DNA of 64,000 nt, from positions 252,110,538-252,174,537 of the forward strand of contig JBOZIK010000001.1 of the NCBI GenBank assembly GCA_051453625.1, written 5' to 3'. The notes below the pieces were generated by a model that worked only from the letters and a program-made list of their open reading frames with translations, was not told the origin of the DNA and did no database searches. The DNA is from Welwitschia mirabilis. Taxonomy: Eukaryota; Gnetophyta; Gnetopsida; Welwitschiales. Shown here in pieces: positions 11,815-26,739 of the stretch (position 1 is the stretch's first letter; the number at the start of each line of letters is the position of its first letter). A program made the translations under genes and the position numbers.

Positions 11815-14640
11815 AGTCCATACCTTTTTGTATTAGTAGATTAGAGGATAACTTTATTAAATTTACCAAATCATGATCTAGGGGTTACTTTTAGTTATAA
11901 ATTAACTTCTTTAGCTTGCATATGTATCTACCATACTCCATCTAAGAAACAATCCCTAGTGGTTGCATCATGTAAATTCCTCATCTAAGTCATCATGAAA
12001 AAAAAACATTCTTATATTAAATTAAAGAAAAACCATCAAAATTAGCTACCAAAGAAATAAGCATAGGAATAGACATTATCTTTACTACTAAAGAGAATGT
12101 CTTAGAATAATTTACATCATAAATATGTGTATATCCTTTTGCAAGTAGCTTGAATTTAAACCTTTCAACTAAATCATTAAGAATATATCTAATAACATCC
12201 ACCCATCTAAGATCAATAATAAGTTTATTTAAGGAAAGATGAATAAGTTCCTAGCTATTATTTTGAAAAAGCAACATCTCATCTTACATTTTCATTTTTC
12301 ATGTGCTATCTAATGATACTTCTTGAATAGATCTAGGAATTGAATTAAAGGAGAAGGAAGTAATAGAATGCTTGAATGTGTGGTCCAAAAAATCATATAA
12401 AACATGTTTCTAAGTAGGTTAAGATATGCAATATTTGACATCAGTTCTAATTAATATAAATCTGAAATTTTAAATTGAGAGGAAGATAAAGCATCTAACA
12501 CAAAAGCATTTAGACTTGTAAGTTTAGAACTAGATAGTGAAGATGGATCTATGTATCTATGATGTACTAGAGTGATAAAGGACTTCATGGCTTACTACAG
12601 ACAAAAATAGGTAGAGGGATAGGATTATGAAGAATAAATAAAATAAGAAGTGAAACTAGAAAAACAAAAGTGGGAGATGTGAGATAAAAACAAGGGGTAT
12701 ACTCAAATAAGATAACATCTCAAAACACATACTAATGCCCTAGATATAAATTAACACATTAATATCTTTTCTAGAAGTGAGAGTATCCAATAAATATACA
12801 TTTAATAGAACTTGTAGAAAAATTATACTTTCCTATAAAAAACTTATAAACAAAGCATACATACCGAATGGTTTTTAAAGGAATGTGAAAAAGATTATAT
12901 TGTAGAAATAACATGAATAATAAAGTTTGAATATTGAGGATTGATAATGATGCACAATTGATGAAAAAACAGAGTATGAGAACTACATCTTCCAAATAAT
13001 ATTTTGGAACATTCATATGATAAAGGAAAGGAAAAGAAACATTTACTAGATGTTAATTCTTACATTAAGTAATGCTATTCTATTATGGTATGTGTACATA
13101 TAAAGATAGATAATGATTACCCTTAAATTCAAGGACATTATCTGATAATAAGACCTTGAATTTAACATTAAAATAAGTGTGAGTTTTAGCATAAGAAAAT
13201 TTAAAAATATGAAATAATATTCTTTTATTAAAAATACTATCATTTTGAAATCATCATTAATGAACGTTATAAAGTAATTAAATCACTTTGTGAAGGGAAT
13301 TTTAACTAGACACCAAACATGAGAGTGAAGAGGATTAAATGGGACATTAACATATTTCTCTACTCTAAAGGGAAAAGACATATTATTATGCTTTCCAAAA
13401 CTACATGCTTTACACTATATTACTAACACTAACTAAATAAAGAGGAATATGTACTTTAAGTTTGACAAAAAAGGAGGAACCATATGATAACCAAATAGAA
13501 AAGTGAAAGGAGAGGATGAAGTATGTAAGGCTATATTATTAAGATTAAAATGGTATAAATCATTAGACTCATAACCTTTACTAATATGTCTTCTTGTCTT
13601 GAGCTCATGTACAACACACTGAGATGGATAAAAGATCACTAAACACTTAAGAGTCTTACACAAAATTACTAACTAGTAATAAATTTACTAGAAACTTAAA
13701 AATCAATAAAACTAAAGATAATTAAAGTTGAGAATCAATATTAATATTATCAATACTACTTATGATACAGATAGTGCCATTAGCTAAACTAACTCCAAAA
13801 CATGTTTGTTAGACATGTGAAAGCTGGGATGAAACATAATCATGTGATCTAAAGCACCTAAGTCAAGAAGACAAGGTTGAACTACAAGAAAAGATGAGGA
13901 GGAGAAGGCCTAAGACTATAAAAATAAAATCATGAAGTATTCCTCCTTTAAAATTATTACTATCTAAAATATTTTTTAGGTGATGGATTATAAGGTGCTA
14001 GAAGATTCTGAGTAATAGGTAATAACTTCTAAGATGCTATAACACTTGAGTAGTATAATTTATAGAATTATACCCTTTTAAATCCTAATGATATTCTTAT
14101 AAATTTTCTTTCTTATTATAATGCTTATGTCAATATTCTTCTAGAATAAATTTTGTACTACCATGTTTGTCTCTTGAACATAAATTTTCTCCCTTTTTTT
14201 TCACATGTATCGCCTCTACTTGGACATCCTTCATAATCTATACCACATTTTCCTATAAATGTAAGTGTTAATTTATCAAATTCAAGATTAGATAACTTAG
14301 AAAATGTCACCCTCCTTAATCTAGTAAAAGCCTCTATAAGATATGATGGAGAAAGATTACCAAAGATTTAATCTCATACAAGTTCATACTCACTCTTAAG
14401 ATACATAGAAATACACAATATTAAAATATTTCCTCCACTTGATGACATCTAAAGAAATAGGATAAAATGGATTAATCTTATGACATATGCTACTCATCTC
14501 TGGAAAAAATTCTTCTAAACTCTTTTCTTCTTATTGGGCATTAAAAAATTCTTGGTGTGTCTAATATATCCTAGTCATGTTATTGGAACTAGAATAAAGT
14601 TCCTATAGATGCTCTTATAAAATCTTAACACATTTTAAAT
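11815..14640 (-). pseudogene. Ty1/copia gag-protease-integrase-RT relic, truncated in RT
   Basis: Reading the minus strand from right to left, decayed copia domains appear in the normal order. A gag tail with a possible knuckle lies at about 14330-14140, the protease motif DLGALDHM (from DSGA.DHM) at 13865-13841, and the GAG-pre-integrase block at 13663-13433. Integrase C-terminus follows at 13016-12771 (NVPKYYLEDVVL, then IKCIFIGYSHF), and the RT start at 12202-12017 (RFKFKLLAKGYT, then TFSLVVKI and SLVANFD). RT then stops abruptly at 11814, the terminus of gypsy LTR copy B, so the gypsy insertion split this element. Many stops and frameshifts are present. Its own LTR should lie right of 14640, but I could not define it. 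Confidence 0.82.
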
Positions 14641-17600
14641 GAATCACTTGATAACTGATGTTAGCATGATATGGATCTGTGCATCCTCTTGTATCTAATC
14701 TTTATATCTAACATTTACAAATATATAGGGATCATTAGTTATGCATTATAGCTTGTCCCTAGGAGTTAAGAAAATCTATATAGTAATAAACCTTAATAAA
14801 TAATTTTCTCCATTAAGTTTTATGAAAGTCATATAAAAGGCCTAAAACTCAAAAATAAAAAATTATGGATGTCTTTCTAAAACTAAACTCTTTAGAAGAG
14901 CTCTTTTTCCCCCTATCCTTTTATTTTATTTTTATTTTTATTTTTATTTTTCTTTTTCTTTTTTCACCCTTAATGGAAGGAGTGTGAGATTTATTACAAT
15001 AGTAACAATAATAATACCACCACAAAAAATACACAACAAAATCCCTAGAAAGGGTTTCTTGAAAGGATTTTAATCAAGCAACTAGACAAATGCTAAACAT
15101 AGGGTTTAAACACTTTTAACACATAAATCAGAAATAAAACACCACTAAAGAGCCTTCTCCAAAGTACTTAAAAAACGTTAATAGCTAAGAAATAAAATTA
15201 TCATATTATCATATGTAAAGGATATTTATAAAACTCTATCCACTATAGAAGAATGCTAAAAACACTAAAGTTACCACAAACCCTATTATTTCTAATAAGA
15301 TATCTTCAATAAACCAAAAGAAGAGAAGTTGTAGAACATCATAATAAGGTTCTATCAATTCAAGAACTATTGTTCTTTTATATCATGATACAAGTATAAG
15401 TAACAACAAAAAAATACAAAATAAATTTTAGAAACCCTTGAGTGTGTTAAATACATTACATGCTTAATGAAGAGACTAGTTTTGCTTTTATATTAATCAA
15501 CTAGGTTATGTTAACTCCTAAATACTAGATGTTAGGATTTGGTAAGAGCTTCCTTTATGGCTTTGTAATATAATGTTACTTTATAACATTAGCTCTATAA
15601 CATATAATAAATATGTACATCCATATATAATACAATATAATTATCTCTAACAACAAGGATACTAATGAAAAAAGAAGAAGGATGAGAAAGAAGAAAAAAT
15701 AAATATCTTAAAATATTATAACTAGGATAATAAGGATTGAAATTTTGTTACTTTTTGGACCTTTATTATCATCATATTATTTGAAGAGAAATTTACCAAA
15801 GATACATGCATAGCTATATTAAAGGTACGCTCCAAATAGAAAAGTTATGTTGCTATGAATATTTCCTTTTTAAATCAACTAACACTCTTTATATTTATCA
15901 TTGGAAATTTGTTTTCCTTTTTTCATGATATACCCATTCATCTTTTTTAGCCATTTTTTCAATTATTTAGAATAAAAATACATACTATATGTAAATTTCT
16001 TTTTAATGTTTTTAAAGATCCAAAAAGAAGTACCAAAAATCTCCCTTTTTTTCACTCTTTTTAGTAATAGTCTGGGATTTGTAAAAGCTAGTAAACCTTT
16101 TCTTGTATAAGATTTATATAACAAAGTTATTAATTCATTATAGATTAACAAATAAACCATGTCAAAAGAAATGAAAAATGAGATTAAACTTTAATAAGAG
16201 AAGAAATTAAGTCTAGAATTCAAGAAGAAAATAAGAAAGATGAGGAACAATCATAAAGTTCTAGATTACCCACTTTTATTTCTTATGAACAAGAAAGAAA
16301 AGTAATGGAGATGGTATTAAGTAAGAATAAGAATTAAATACAAAATATTTGGAGAAAAACAAGAAAGGATAAGAAAGAAAACCCTACAAAAGGTTGATGA
16401 TAGTAAAAGAGATATGATGTGTAATGTTAACATGTAAAAATTGTCATTTGTTTCAAGTATTTCAAGTTAATTTATTACAAGTGAAGACATTAATTTAACT
16501 ATTTTAATCACATAAATATGTCTTATGCTTTGTTTAATGCCATATTTAATTATATGATTTCCCTAATGACATTTTTAGGCTTTTAATGGCATTTTGGAGT
16601 ACATGCTAAAAGAAAGAACCATTCCTATACAAAACACTAGCAATGCTAATTAGACATATGGTGAGACAAGTTATTTAAAGAATTTCACTCCAAAACTCAT
16701 GGTCTAAACTCATCATGAAGAAGTAAGCTATTTTTGGTTATGGGCCAAGTTACTTGTTGTACCATAATTTGCCATTAGCTTTAGCATAAAGTGACTAGTT
16801 TTACATATCAAAACCTTAGCCACAAAATCCTTAAAAGGTTAAAATCCTTGTCCTAGCCTTTATTATAGAAATATCCAAGCATCTCACTCTATAACATCTT
16901 ATATTCCATTAGGCTAGTTTTATTCCATTGAACTTCATGCTAAGAATAATGCATTTATTTTTCTAAATCATTTTTTTAGGATGGGCTAGTCCTTAAAGCT
17001 AGTATAACATTTTAGTTATGGCTTAATGTTATCTAATTATGGGTTGTAGCTTTGCTCTATTTTATATAATAAAATTATATTATTCTTTAATAGTCTCTTA
17101 ATTTAAAGTATGGCTTTTTACATGCTTTTAATAAGTTAAATAAATGGTAGTTGATTCTTTGGTGTAGTATTTTTGATAGCAAGTGTGTATGTTCTTACAT
17201 ACTGATTATGCTTGATATATACTAAATTATGTTGAGTGTTTTATATTATTTGTGATTTATTTCTTCATGGTTCCATCTTAGTCTATGGTTTATACTAATG
17301 TTTGATGGTTTTTGAAAATTTTACTTACTTTCCATGCTTATACAAATATGCTTTGAGATCTAAGATGATTTAAGGTTTTTACTAATACTTAAATGGGAAA
17401 GGTGATTATGTCATCATGCTCAAGATGTGGTAAAAGTTGACATTTATAGTTTAAAAATAAAGGAAATCTATTTTCATTGTAAGGGATCTTATTGTCATTG
17501 TTATGTTCATGCAAGATTCTAAAAGCTATGTTCCATTTTTAGTTTTAGCCTATAATCTTGATAAAATATTTCTTATCACTTTTATTCTCTTTTTTGTATA

Positions 17601-17880
17601 TTTCCTTTCATGTATTTTTATCCTTACTTTATTATAATTTACCATAGATATTCCTGAGGAAGGACAACACTAGAACAATACTACAAAGGAAAGTTCTAGG
17701 TTTTATTTGGTAAAACTTTTACTATGCCTTTGCAAGTTTTATATCACTTGGGTGATCTTGTGTTACAAAATATCAATATCAGGATACAAGTATTGCCATA
17801 TTTTCATCATGAACATATGAGATTAATAAAATCCATAGACAATTAAGCTCTAGATTAGCCTCTTGTCATGGAGGATCCCT

Positions 17881-18034
17881 TCTAAGTTATTCTTCTTTTA
17901 CTTGATATTTTACTTTTACTCTCCCTTTATGCTTATATCTATGTCTATTAATTCCCTTCTAAGTTATTCTTCTTTTACTTGATATTTTACTTTTTACTCT
18001 CACTTTATGCTTATATCTATGTCTATTAATTCTT
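17881..18034. repeat. 77-bp direct tandem duplication
   Basis: Two adjacent copies with period 77 (17881-17957 and 17958-18034) both begin tctaagttattcttctttta and end tctattaattc. They differ by a single T insertion and one substitution, so the duplication is recent compared with the surrounding decay. It lies next to the CT tract. Confidence 0.9.
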
Positions 18035-18090
18035 TTTAAAATATTTTCTTATGTTTTCTAATCTCTCCCCTTACCCGTCCATCTCTATGT

Positions 18091-18097
<7 letters not shown>

Positions 18098-18186
<89 letters not shown>

Positions 18187-18193
18187 CCCCCCC
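18098..18193. repeat. CT microsatellite with terminal C run
   Basis: A nearly pure (CT)n tract of about 85 bp with one CTCG interruption, followed by a run of about ten C. The open frames through it on both strands (Ser-Leu or Arg-Glu repeats) are artefacts of the repeat. Confidence 0.97.
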
Positions 18194-19599
18194 AATGCCA
18201 TCCTTTCGTCCTTTGTCCCTCTTCTATTTTTCTATATCTTATTCTTACTCTATACTTACCTTTATGTTTTTTCATGCTTTTTAAAATAGTTTCCTATGTT
18301 TAAATGTATGTGGTTTTGTCATTGATTTGAGTGTTAAATTTTGGCATAGTTTTAATCCTTTTCAATGTTAAGGTAATGTCATATTTTATTTAGGGGATGT
18401 AACGCATTGAAATTTTTATAGTTTTCATCATACCATACCTTAAGTTAGCTAAAACCACATAATTTACTTTGATTTCTTTCAGAAGGTTAAAAATTTAAAA
18501 TTATAGAAAATATTGAAAATTAAAAATTACATTGGACTTGAAAACATAGAAATTTTTATTTCTTTTATAATTTGATGTATTAATCAAACTCAATTTAATA
18601 ATGGATTTTTATTCAAGTGTAAGGTTTGTAATCTTAATTAAATAGTTATTTTTATCTTGAATGTAATACTTTTAAACTTTTTAAGATTGCAAATAGTCTT
18701 ATGAACTTAATTTTTTACATTATTTGCTAAGGGCTTAGCAAATTACTTATTTTGAGGGTATGATTACATAATTTTTATAATTTTTTCCCTTTAAATTTTA
18801 ATAAGGCTATAAATTCCTTATTGAACTTAAAGCTTATATGACAAAATAAATATTTAAAACCTATAAAGTAACTTTTCATTAGTGTTTCATGATTATGAAA
18901 TCTAAATTTTTTTGTAGAAACATCATTTTCATAATTCTAGAATCTTTAAATAAAATTATTGGCTCCTTGGTATCTTACTAAGCTAAAACAATTTTTTGCA
19001 AACCTTAGTTTCATGGTTCCATGTTTCTTAAATCAAATTATAAACATCTTAGTGTATTAGTAATAAGTCATTCAAAGAAGTCTAATGTTAGAAGAATTAC
19101 TTATATTAAGTTAACTTACAATGGTGGAGTCAGAAGTAAATAGAAAACACAAGAAATCATAAAATATAAAATGAGTCTTCATTTGTTGCATAATAAAAGC
19201 GACATAAAATCAAAACTACATAATTTATAATGGTGTACACATCCATATTTAAAAATAGGATTAGGATTTCCCTATTGACGGCTAAGCCTACCTTATAACA
19301 TGTGATTAGGATTTTACATTTAGTAATACTAACCTTATAACTTAATTAAATTATAATCTTACTAATTAAATATTAAGGCCTAAGATATCACTCAATCACG
19401 CTAGCATTTAAAGCACTATGCAAGTACACTTGGTTAAAGTTATTAGTTGTTTAGTGCAACACAAAATTAGCAGGACAATTTCTACTTTGTCATGTCATTT
19501 CTTTATAATATTTAAATTTCCATCATGGTAAAATAAGTTATTCATCATTCTAAAGAAATGTGGGAATTGTTATCAGTTATTCACAAAGCCCTTATCTTA

Positions 19600-22500
19600 T
19601 TTTCCTCATTGATCATGGGAGATGTTATCTCTTTTAAACTAATCCATAAAAAAAACTATTGCCTATTGAAATTAGTTTGAAATTTGATGACCTAACACAA
19701 CCCTTCTTTTTACCATGAAATGGATTTTCTCCCACGTTAATGTTAGGTCCTTGTTAATATAACATGATATTATCTTATGAAATATTTTAAGGGTTTGATC
19801 AATATAATTACCACATAGGAAAAATTCATTCATAAACATTTCCATAATTTCTTTGAGTGTGTTCTTAAATATTAATATCATGGCTTGTTAAAATGTGACT
19901 AGTAAAGTATATAACCCAAATGACATCCATCGATAAGAAACATTTTCCTTATAATAATATAAATGTTGTTTTTTATTCATCTTCAAGTGCTATAGAAATT
20001 TGGTTGCAAACAATAAACCTATCCAAAAAATGATAATATTAATGCTTGAAATTTTTTTCTAAATTCTGATAAATATCTGAAATTGAAAAGTGGTTGTTTT
20101 TAATGTTCTCATGAAGTCTTTTGGAGTTAATTAAAACTTGTCATTTTCATTATTATTTAGAACTATTATAAATGGACTTAATGTAATTATTATTTTAATA
20201 TAGTGTATGTAATACCATATTTTTATAGTTTATAGATTTCATCCTTAATAACTTTTCAAAATACAAATTCAAACATCAAAAATATTATCTAATAAACTTT
20301 CCGTTATCTGTCATATAGATGTTATGATTGACTAAGGTAGGTGAAACTCCCTTTTTAATATATTTTTAAGGCTATGTAAGACCTCACATATTCTCCTTTA
20401 AATTTTGAATTAAATTAGTCTCATTATTGAGTTCTAAATTATTACGAATCACTAAAGGCTTAGATTTATCCTTGTTAAGGAAAATGTATTTTAAACAAGG
20501 TCTTAATTCTTTGAGTTATAAAATTTTTTTATCTTTATTTTTCCTATTAATTTTCTAATCTTTCTAATGTTTGAAGAGAAGTATTTCCTTTACATTTTTC
20601 GTTTCATTTTATTATTCACAAGTTCTTAAGAGATTATTTGCTTATATTATAAGACTAATTTTAGAAGATTTTCTATGAATAGTTATCTAGGTGAGATATT
20701 AATAAATATTAATTTAACTTTACTATTTACTTCTTAGTAGTGGATTCAGTTGAAAATATTCATGTTTATTTTTAGATTTTCAAATGTAAGTTCAACTAAA
20801 ATAGTATGTAGTGTATTTATTAGATCTACTATAGGTACCCAAGATCATTCTAGAGTAATTGGAAAGAACTTTTTATTAATTTTAAAACTCATAGAATATT
20901 TGGTACTCTCCTTAATCAACTTTAACTCAAACATATCATTTATTTCTAAGGATTTTTCATAGAATCATCTACTAATGATAAATTCATACCAATATTAAAA
21001 AATTCATTTGATACTGAGGTTTTTCATAAATAATAAGACATAATTTTAACACTTGCACATAAAAAGTAACACATGAGGCACTTACTTCTCATTTATAATT
21101 ACTGCAATAGTTGATAACTCAGTGTCCTTGTAGTTACATGGTATCTTCGTTTTCATTATTTGGATGATATTCTTAGCTAATTCTACTTGTTAAAAAATGA
21201 ATTTTCATCTTTTATTAAAGCATAAATCCTTGATATATTTAGAGTATGGAATCATGTTCATAAAATCTTATACTAGTGGAATTTTTAATTTAGCTTTTTT
21301 AATATAAAATTAAGATTTCCACCCTTTATGGGATTCTCTTTCAATTGCCTAAGAAATGATAATAATAATATTGGTTTCATTATCACATTTTTTATTTTAT
21401 AAATACTAGAAACTGCTTTAATTTATTTTGGCATCTCAAATTTTTCATTATGTTGGAGTGGTTTTATTCTGTTCAAATTATTATCTCTTTTCTTATAATA
21501 TTAAGAATTGATTATTGCTTTTAAGGCTTTTTCTCCTTTTTGTCATTACTAATTATGCATGCTTAGAAGGTTTTTTAATAGGGTTAGGTTCTCCTTACAA
21601 AAGTAATCCTAGATTTAAAAATTCTATTAGAATTCTGTTCATGTTTATAACTTTTTCATTCATGAAATCCATCTATCATTCTTTTTCTTTTCTTTTTTTC
21701 CTTGGATTATTATTTGTAATTGGTAAAAATGTTAAAATCCAAAATCATTCTTGTCACTTTGATAAGGTCTTTCTTAGAATGGAGGTCCGTATATGCTTAG
21801 GTAAAAAGACAATCTTTATTCTAATTTTGATATGATTACCATATTGTTATTTTACTATTAAAATAAATCAATTATAGAGGTGTAGTAGTAGTTGTGGAAG
21901 TGGAAGAAGTGTTATCTTGAAATACTAATTTCATTTCCTAAATAGCATTAGGTACATATTGCTACACTTCATAGGCTTAAGCATGATGTCCTATATTCTC
22001 ATTAACTTTGAGTTCTTAATAACTATTAAGTATGTTCTAGTTTCTTCTTGTTGAATTTATAGAATAATTATCTTAATTGGATGTGGAACTAGTTATAGTG
22101 GTATTCCAAACTATACTTGATTTGCCAAAGTTTGCACATTTGTTGTAGTTGGTATGTGAGTTTATTAAATTAACATCATTCTCATCATATTTTTTATTAT
22201 TACTTCTATCTTTGTAATTATTATAGTGTGTTCTTAAGTACATGACACTTGTTTTCTTGGTCTTATTATAAATTTCTTACTTTGATCAACCAATTCCTCT
22301 AAGATTTTATATAATTGTTTAAGGGACTTATTTAGATATTTCCTTCTACTATAAAGTCAACATGTTTTCTAAGGTATTTGAAAAAATCCTTAATAAAGTA
22401 GTTGATGGCATTAAAACTTATGATGAGGATTTTACTAACATAATCAATAAAAACAATCATATTCTTTTTTATACTTCTATTATTTTATAAACTATGTAGT

Positions 22501-24977
22501 TTATCATCAAATATGAAAGTCCTTACAAAGATATTTATAAGTTCCTCTAAAAATTATATTAGATTTTGAAAAGTCTGTAATTAGAAGTTTATTTTATCTT
22601 TAAGTGTTGTCCTAAGTGTAATCATATTTTATTTGTAGTTACATATTTTAGAATACCTAACATATTGTTAAACTCTGTTAAATGTACTGTTAGATTATTA
22701 GTATCTATCCTATGGAAAAAGAATAATAATTACATATTTCTAACTTCTTCATCTATTCTAAGTGTGAATATTAATGGTCTATCTTATATTTATCCCCACT
22801 AAAGTTAACATCTTTAATATTTTATCCTAGTTGAATTGAAATAAGAATATTATATGCTTTAAACTTTTCAAAATACATGTGATTCATTCAAGTTGTCCTA
22901 ACTACCTTTTGATATAAGTAGGATGATAAAAATATTTATCTTAATTAGACTATTAAATTACATTAAGTGATTAGTGCAAGGTAATTTACAAGATGTTGTG
23001 ACACCATGATAGGAGTAAAGACTGATCCTAGTATAATTATAGTAGTTGAACATTTATTATTGGCATATTAGATGGTTGCTTAAGGTTTAGTGAATATGTT
23101 TAATTGGATAAGGTTGGGATTAGTCTTACAGTGGATGATGTTGATGTAAAAGTAGGATTTTAATTATATGTATCACCTTGATTCATACTTTTAGATGGTG
23201 GAATACTCACATTTTGAGTTAACATTGATAAATAAGCATTTTGACTAACTCCAAAGTTTGGTATTATGTTAACATTTACTATAGTATAATCTTATTTTGT
23301 ATTTTTTTTTTGTTGTAAATTACTTTTTGATGACTTACATTAATTGTTATATGTTATTATTTAAATTCATTAATGATGTACTTATGAGATCTATAAAAGT
23401 GATGTTACCCTAATTTCTTAATATTTATTCTTGAATGTAAAATATGTTTAAAGTAAATACTAGTGGATTATTATTTTTTAGGCTTATATTAATACTACTT
23501 TTTACCTTCTTGTAACTGAGTGATACTATTGTACTATCATTTTTTATGTTTTGATTTTTTATTATTATTTGTCTTCTCAAGACTAGGTGTTTGTCATATT
23601 GATGTATGCATTCTTAGTATTCCTTCTTGAGTTAAATTAAGTTTTAAAAGTTGCATTAAATAACTAAATTTCTAAGATTTATGTTCATTTATTTCTAAGA
23701 AATTTAATGATTCTTGAGGTAAATAAAGAATAATTCCCCTATTATATATTATTTCATTGTAAGATTTGAAATTATTAGATATTCCTTTAGTACTAAAATA
23801 CTTACTTTTGGTTTTTGTGTTCATATTTCTAGAATAGATTCCTAAATATAAATGAGACTAAAATAAAGAAAATTTTAATCAATCCTCAACTAGTTGAATA
23901 TACCTTCTTATAATTTTATCTTATCTAACTCAGATAAATATCTGATAATGATTCTTGCCTTAGATTTAAAAAAGATCCTATTTCTTTCACAAAGAGAGGA
24001 GAATTAAAAGAGAATATTAAATCCTCTCTACACAATTTATCCAATCTTCTATCTTGGATATATTTAATAGTAATATCTTATCTATAACTTGACACTTAAA
24101 GTTATAACTATTATTGTTACATTTTTATTTCATACTTTAAGAAAACTGTGTTGGGGTTATTTTTTAATTTAAAGTTTACTTATTATAAAATCATAAATTT
24201 AATTATGATTATTACCCTTTTAGATGAAGTTACTGTGCTTATTTTTTTTAGTTATATAATAAAACATTAATAATATGGAGATCTACCCCATAGAGGAGTT
24301 TATTATATGTCTCTTGATTTTTTACCATGTAGTAATATTTAAATGCATAACTAGAATTCATGAAGTAAACAAATCAATGTGTAATTAGAAAATTTATAAT
24401 ACCTTAACTTGTAATAGAAAACATTCTTTTCAAATCACTTCTTTTTTTCACTTTCAAAAAGACTTCAAAAATAATAAGTTACATAATTCTTTTTGAAAAT
24501 AAATCAAGTTGCTTTGAATTAATTTAGAAAAGATTTAGCTTACTTACCTAGCTCTTAACATTTAATAAAGTGTAATCTACTTCTGATAGTCTTTATATGT
24601 ATCTTTATTTCTAAGATTCTACTAATTTCCTCAGTCTTGTACCTCTTAAAACAAAGGAAATAATTATTTTTTTAACTTTTTAATTTAACAAAAAAGATAT
24701 CAAGTAAAAATAGTACAAGTAATAATGAATAAAAGAATTAAAAGTAGAAAAATAAATTTTCATAAAAGAAAGTAATAGTAAAGATAAGGAAATAAGAACT
24801 TATAGAAAACAAAACAAAATGATTTGGAAAGTTAACCTTGGAAATGAAAGAAATGAAATGAGAGATTTTTAAAGGAAAGATTCAAATAAGAGGGCATAAA
24901 CTTGTAAATTCAAGTAACTAACTCAACCTATTCCAAGATATCAAATTGTAGATGCTTCCCTAACAACAAAGCCAAAA
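19600..24977 (-). pseudogene. Ty3/gypsy Athila/Tat-like element relic
   Basis: The minus strand holds RT blocks: a WMSFGLYTLLVTFQ-like piece (19950-19880, from RMPFGLCNAP.TFQ), then an open piece at 19881-19672 with FMNEFFLCGNYID and WEKIHFMVKRRVVLGHQIS, the Athila/Tat form of the RT/RNase H junction. Upstream, LKELRPCLKYIFL with KPLVIRNNL lies at about 20525-20410, a block that precedes RT in this group. Weak gag-end and protease similarity extends to about 21280. A decayed tRNA-Asp-type primer site at 24974-24956 marks the 5' side. Integrase was not found. Stops and frameshifts are many. The gag part (21.3-24.9 kb) is too decayed to domain-annotate; it is assigned by position only. Confidence 0.7.
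24956..24974 (-). other. Decayed primer-binding site, tRNA-Asp type
   Basis: The minus strand reads TGGCTTTGTTGTTAGGGA against the usual Athila/Tat primer site TGGCGCCGTTGCCGGGGA, 12 of 18 identical. Five of the six differences are C to T or G to A, as expected from deamination of methylated cytosine. Its place upstream of gypsy pol blocks in the same orientation supports the call. Confidence 0.55.
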
Positions 24978-26739
24978 TAGTAATAGAAGTAAGAAACTAG
25001 CTAATCTAATCAATGATTTATTTATGATATTTATGAAAGATGTGGATTTGAGATAATAAAATCTAAAAGTGATTAAGTCACATGAAAACCTAATATATTT
25101 TCTAATTAATTAATTAAAATAATTCAAATTAAAATGAAACATTACTTTACAATTGAAGAAAAAGATAACAGTTATATTTGATATTCATGTGCATTACATG
25201 GAACTAATATTCTATCACCCCATTAAGGAGGCATCTAAGTATTAAATGATAATGCCTATGAAGCTCTTCCACTAAGGAAACTATGAATTAATTTCATGTC
25301 ATATATAATACTAAATAATAATTCATTTAAGAAATTAACTCATATATTGAACTAGCCATTTGGGTAGGAAATCAAAATCGAATACAATAAACATTGGCAA
25401 AAATGGACTGAAATGAACTTATCTACCTAAATATCACTCTTAAATTTAAATAAATTTATTATAATTATAGAAAAATCCAAACACGTTAAAGAGATAATAG
25501 CTAACTAGCACATCCAGTTTAAGAACATTTCAAGAGATCTTTGGCAAAGAAAACCTCATATGTAAGACATGCCATAGAAATAATGAAAGATGCTATAGAG
25601 ATGAACTGAAATCAATATTTATTACACATAAAATTAAATTTTAAGATAATATAAATAATTTTCAAAGTAAAATTAGTAATCCCTTTTCTAATAGGAATAG
25701 TTTGAATTTCTAATGGGAGTTATAAAGAAATTTAGGGAAAAAATAGAAATGGAAATGATTTCAAATATAATATGTATGGGTAGAATATGAAATAAGGATG
25801 AAATTGACATTAATTTTAGATTTTAACTCTAGTTTATTTTCTTTTAAATAACTACTACCAATCTTTGTCTAGCCACAACATACAATCATATCTCCTTCTC
25901 TATTATTAGCTTGTTGCCACACATTCAATCTTTTGTCATGGATTGATAAGTGGAAATTAGAGAAATATTGGACTTAAGATCATTTTTATCATCAAGTTAT
26001 AAGAGAAAAGCATAGGATCTAACTATTTCTCTTCATGATAATAAGCTATTATTATCACCTTTTTTCACTAAGTGATAACATAGGATAATTTTTTATCCTT
26101 TATTACTAGGTGATAAGACATTTTAACTTACAAAAATCCATTCCTTTAACATTATGCGACAAATCCAACTTTTTTTTATTATGTACATGTTGCTTGATGA
26201 TAAGGCAATAATAAGCTAGTAACACTACTTATTTAAAAATTAAAAAGATACGTTTAAAAAATAATTTATCAAATATACCATAAGAATTTTATTTTTCATT
26301 AATATGGAAGATATCATGAATAATATCTAATAAAAATCCATTTTATCATTAGAATAGGATAAAATTATCTTTGGTATCATGAATTTCATGATTTCCTCAT
26401 GAAGATAGGAAGTTGAACAAAAGAAAATAATTTATGTGTGGTATTACAAGAAAGATTTAGAAGAAAGCATTCTATCATAAATCATCTATTTACTTTTAGA
26501 TATTGTATTAAACAAGCTAAGTTAAAATAAAAGAAGATATTTATATGCTTTTTAACTTTGCAAAGATATTACATTTAGTTATGAAACAAATATTATGGAG
26601 AAGATTTATCAATCGTAAAGTTAATCTTAATATACTTAATGGCATTCAATAATTATAGGAAAAAAATTTGATGTAAGAGGTAAAGAAACTATCGAATTTG
26701 GTTAGTGTTATAATAATGTAGTAGCATAATAAGGTTGTA
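24978..26739. other. AT-rich stretch, probably 5' LTR of the Athila/Tat-like relic
   Basis: No coding domain seen. By position it should contain the minus-oriented 5' LTR that ends just right of the primer site, but I could not find its other terminus or a matching 3' LTR, so this is inference. Confidence 0.3.

Larger units (their letters stand above)
14641..19600. other. AT-rich stretch with no recognisable gene
   Basis: I see no coding domain. The left part (14.9-15.6 kb) may contain the leader and LTR of the copia relic at 11.8-14.6 kb, and the right part (from about 18.4 kb) may contain pol or LTR debris of the Athila/Tat-like element; neither can be bounded. A (TTTTA)n-like tract lies at about 14930-14960. 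Tandem and CT repeats are listed separately. Confidence 0.5.

Noticed and set aside
18036-18284. Arg-Glu-repeat and Ser-Leu-repeat proteins on the two strands
   Set aside because: They are translations of a CT microsatellite.
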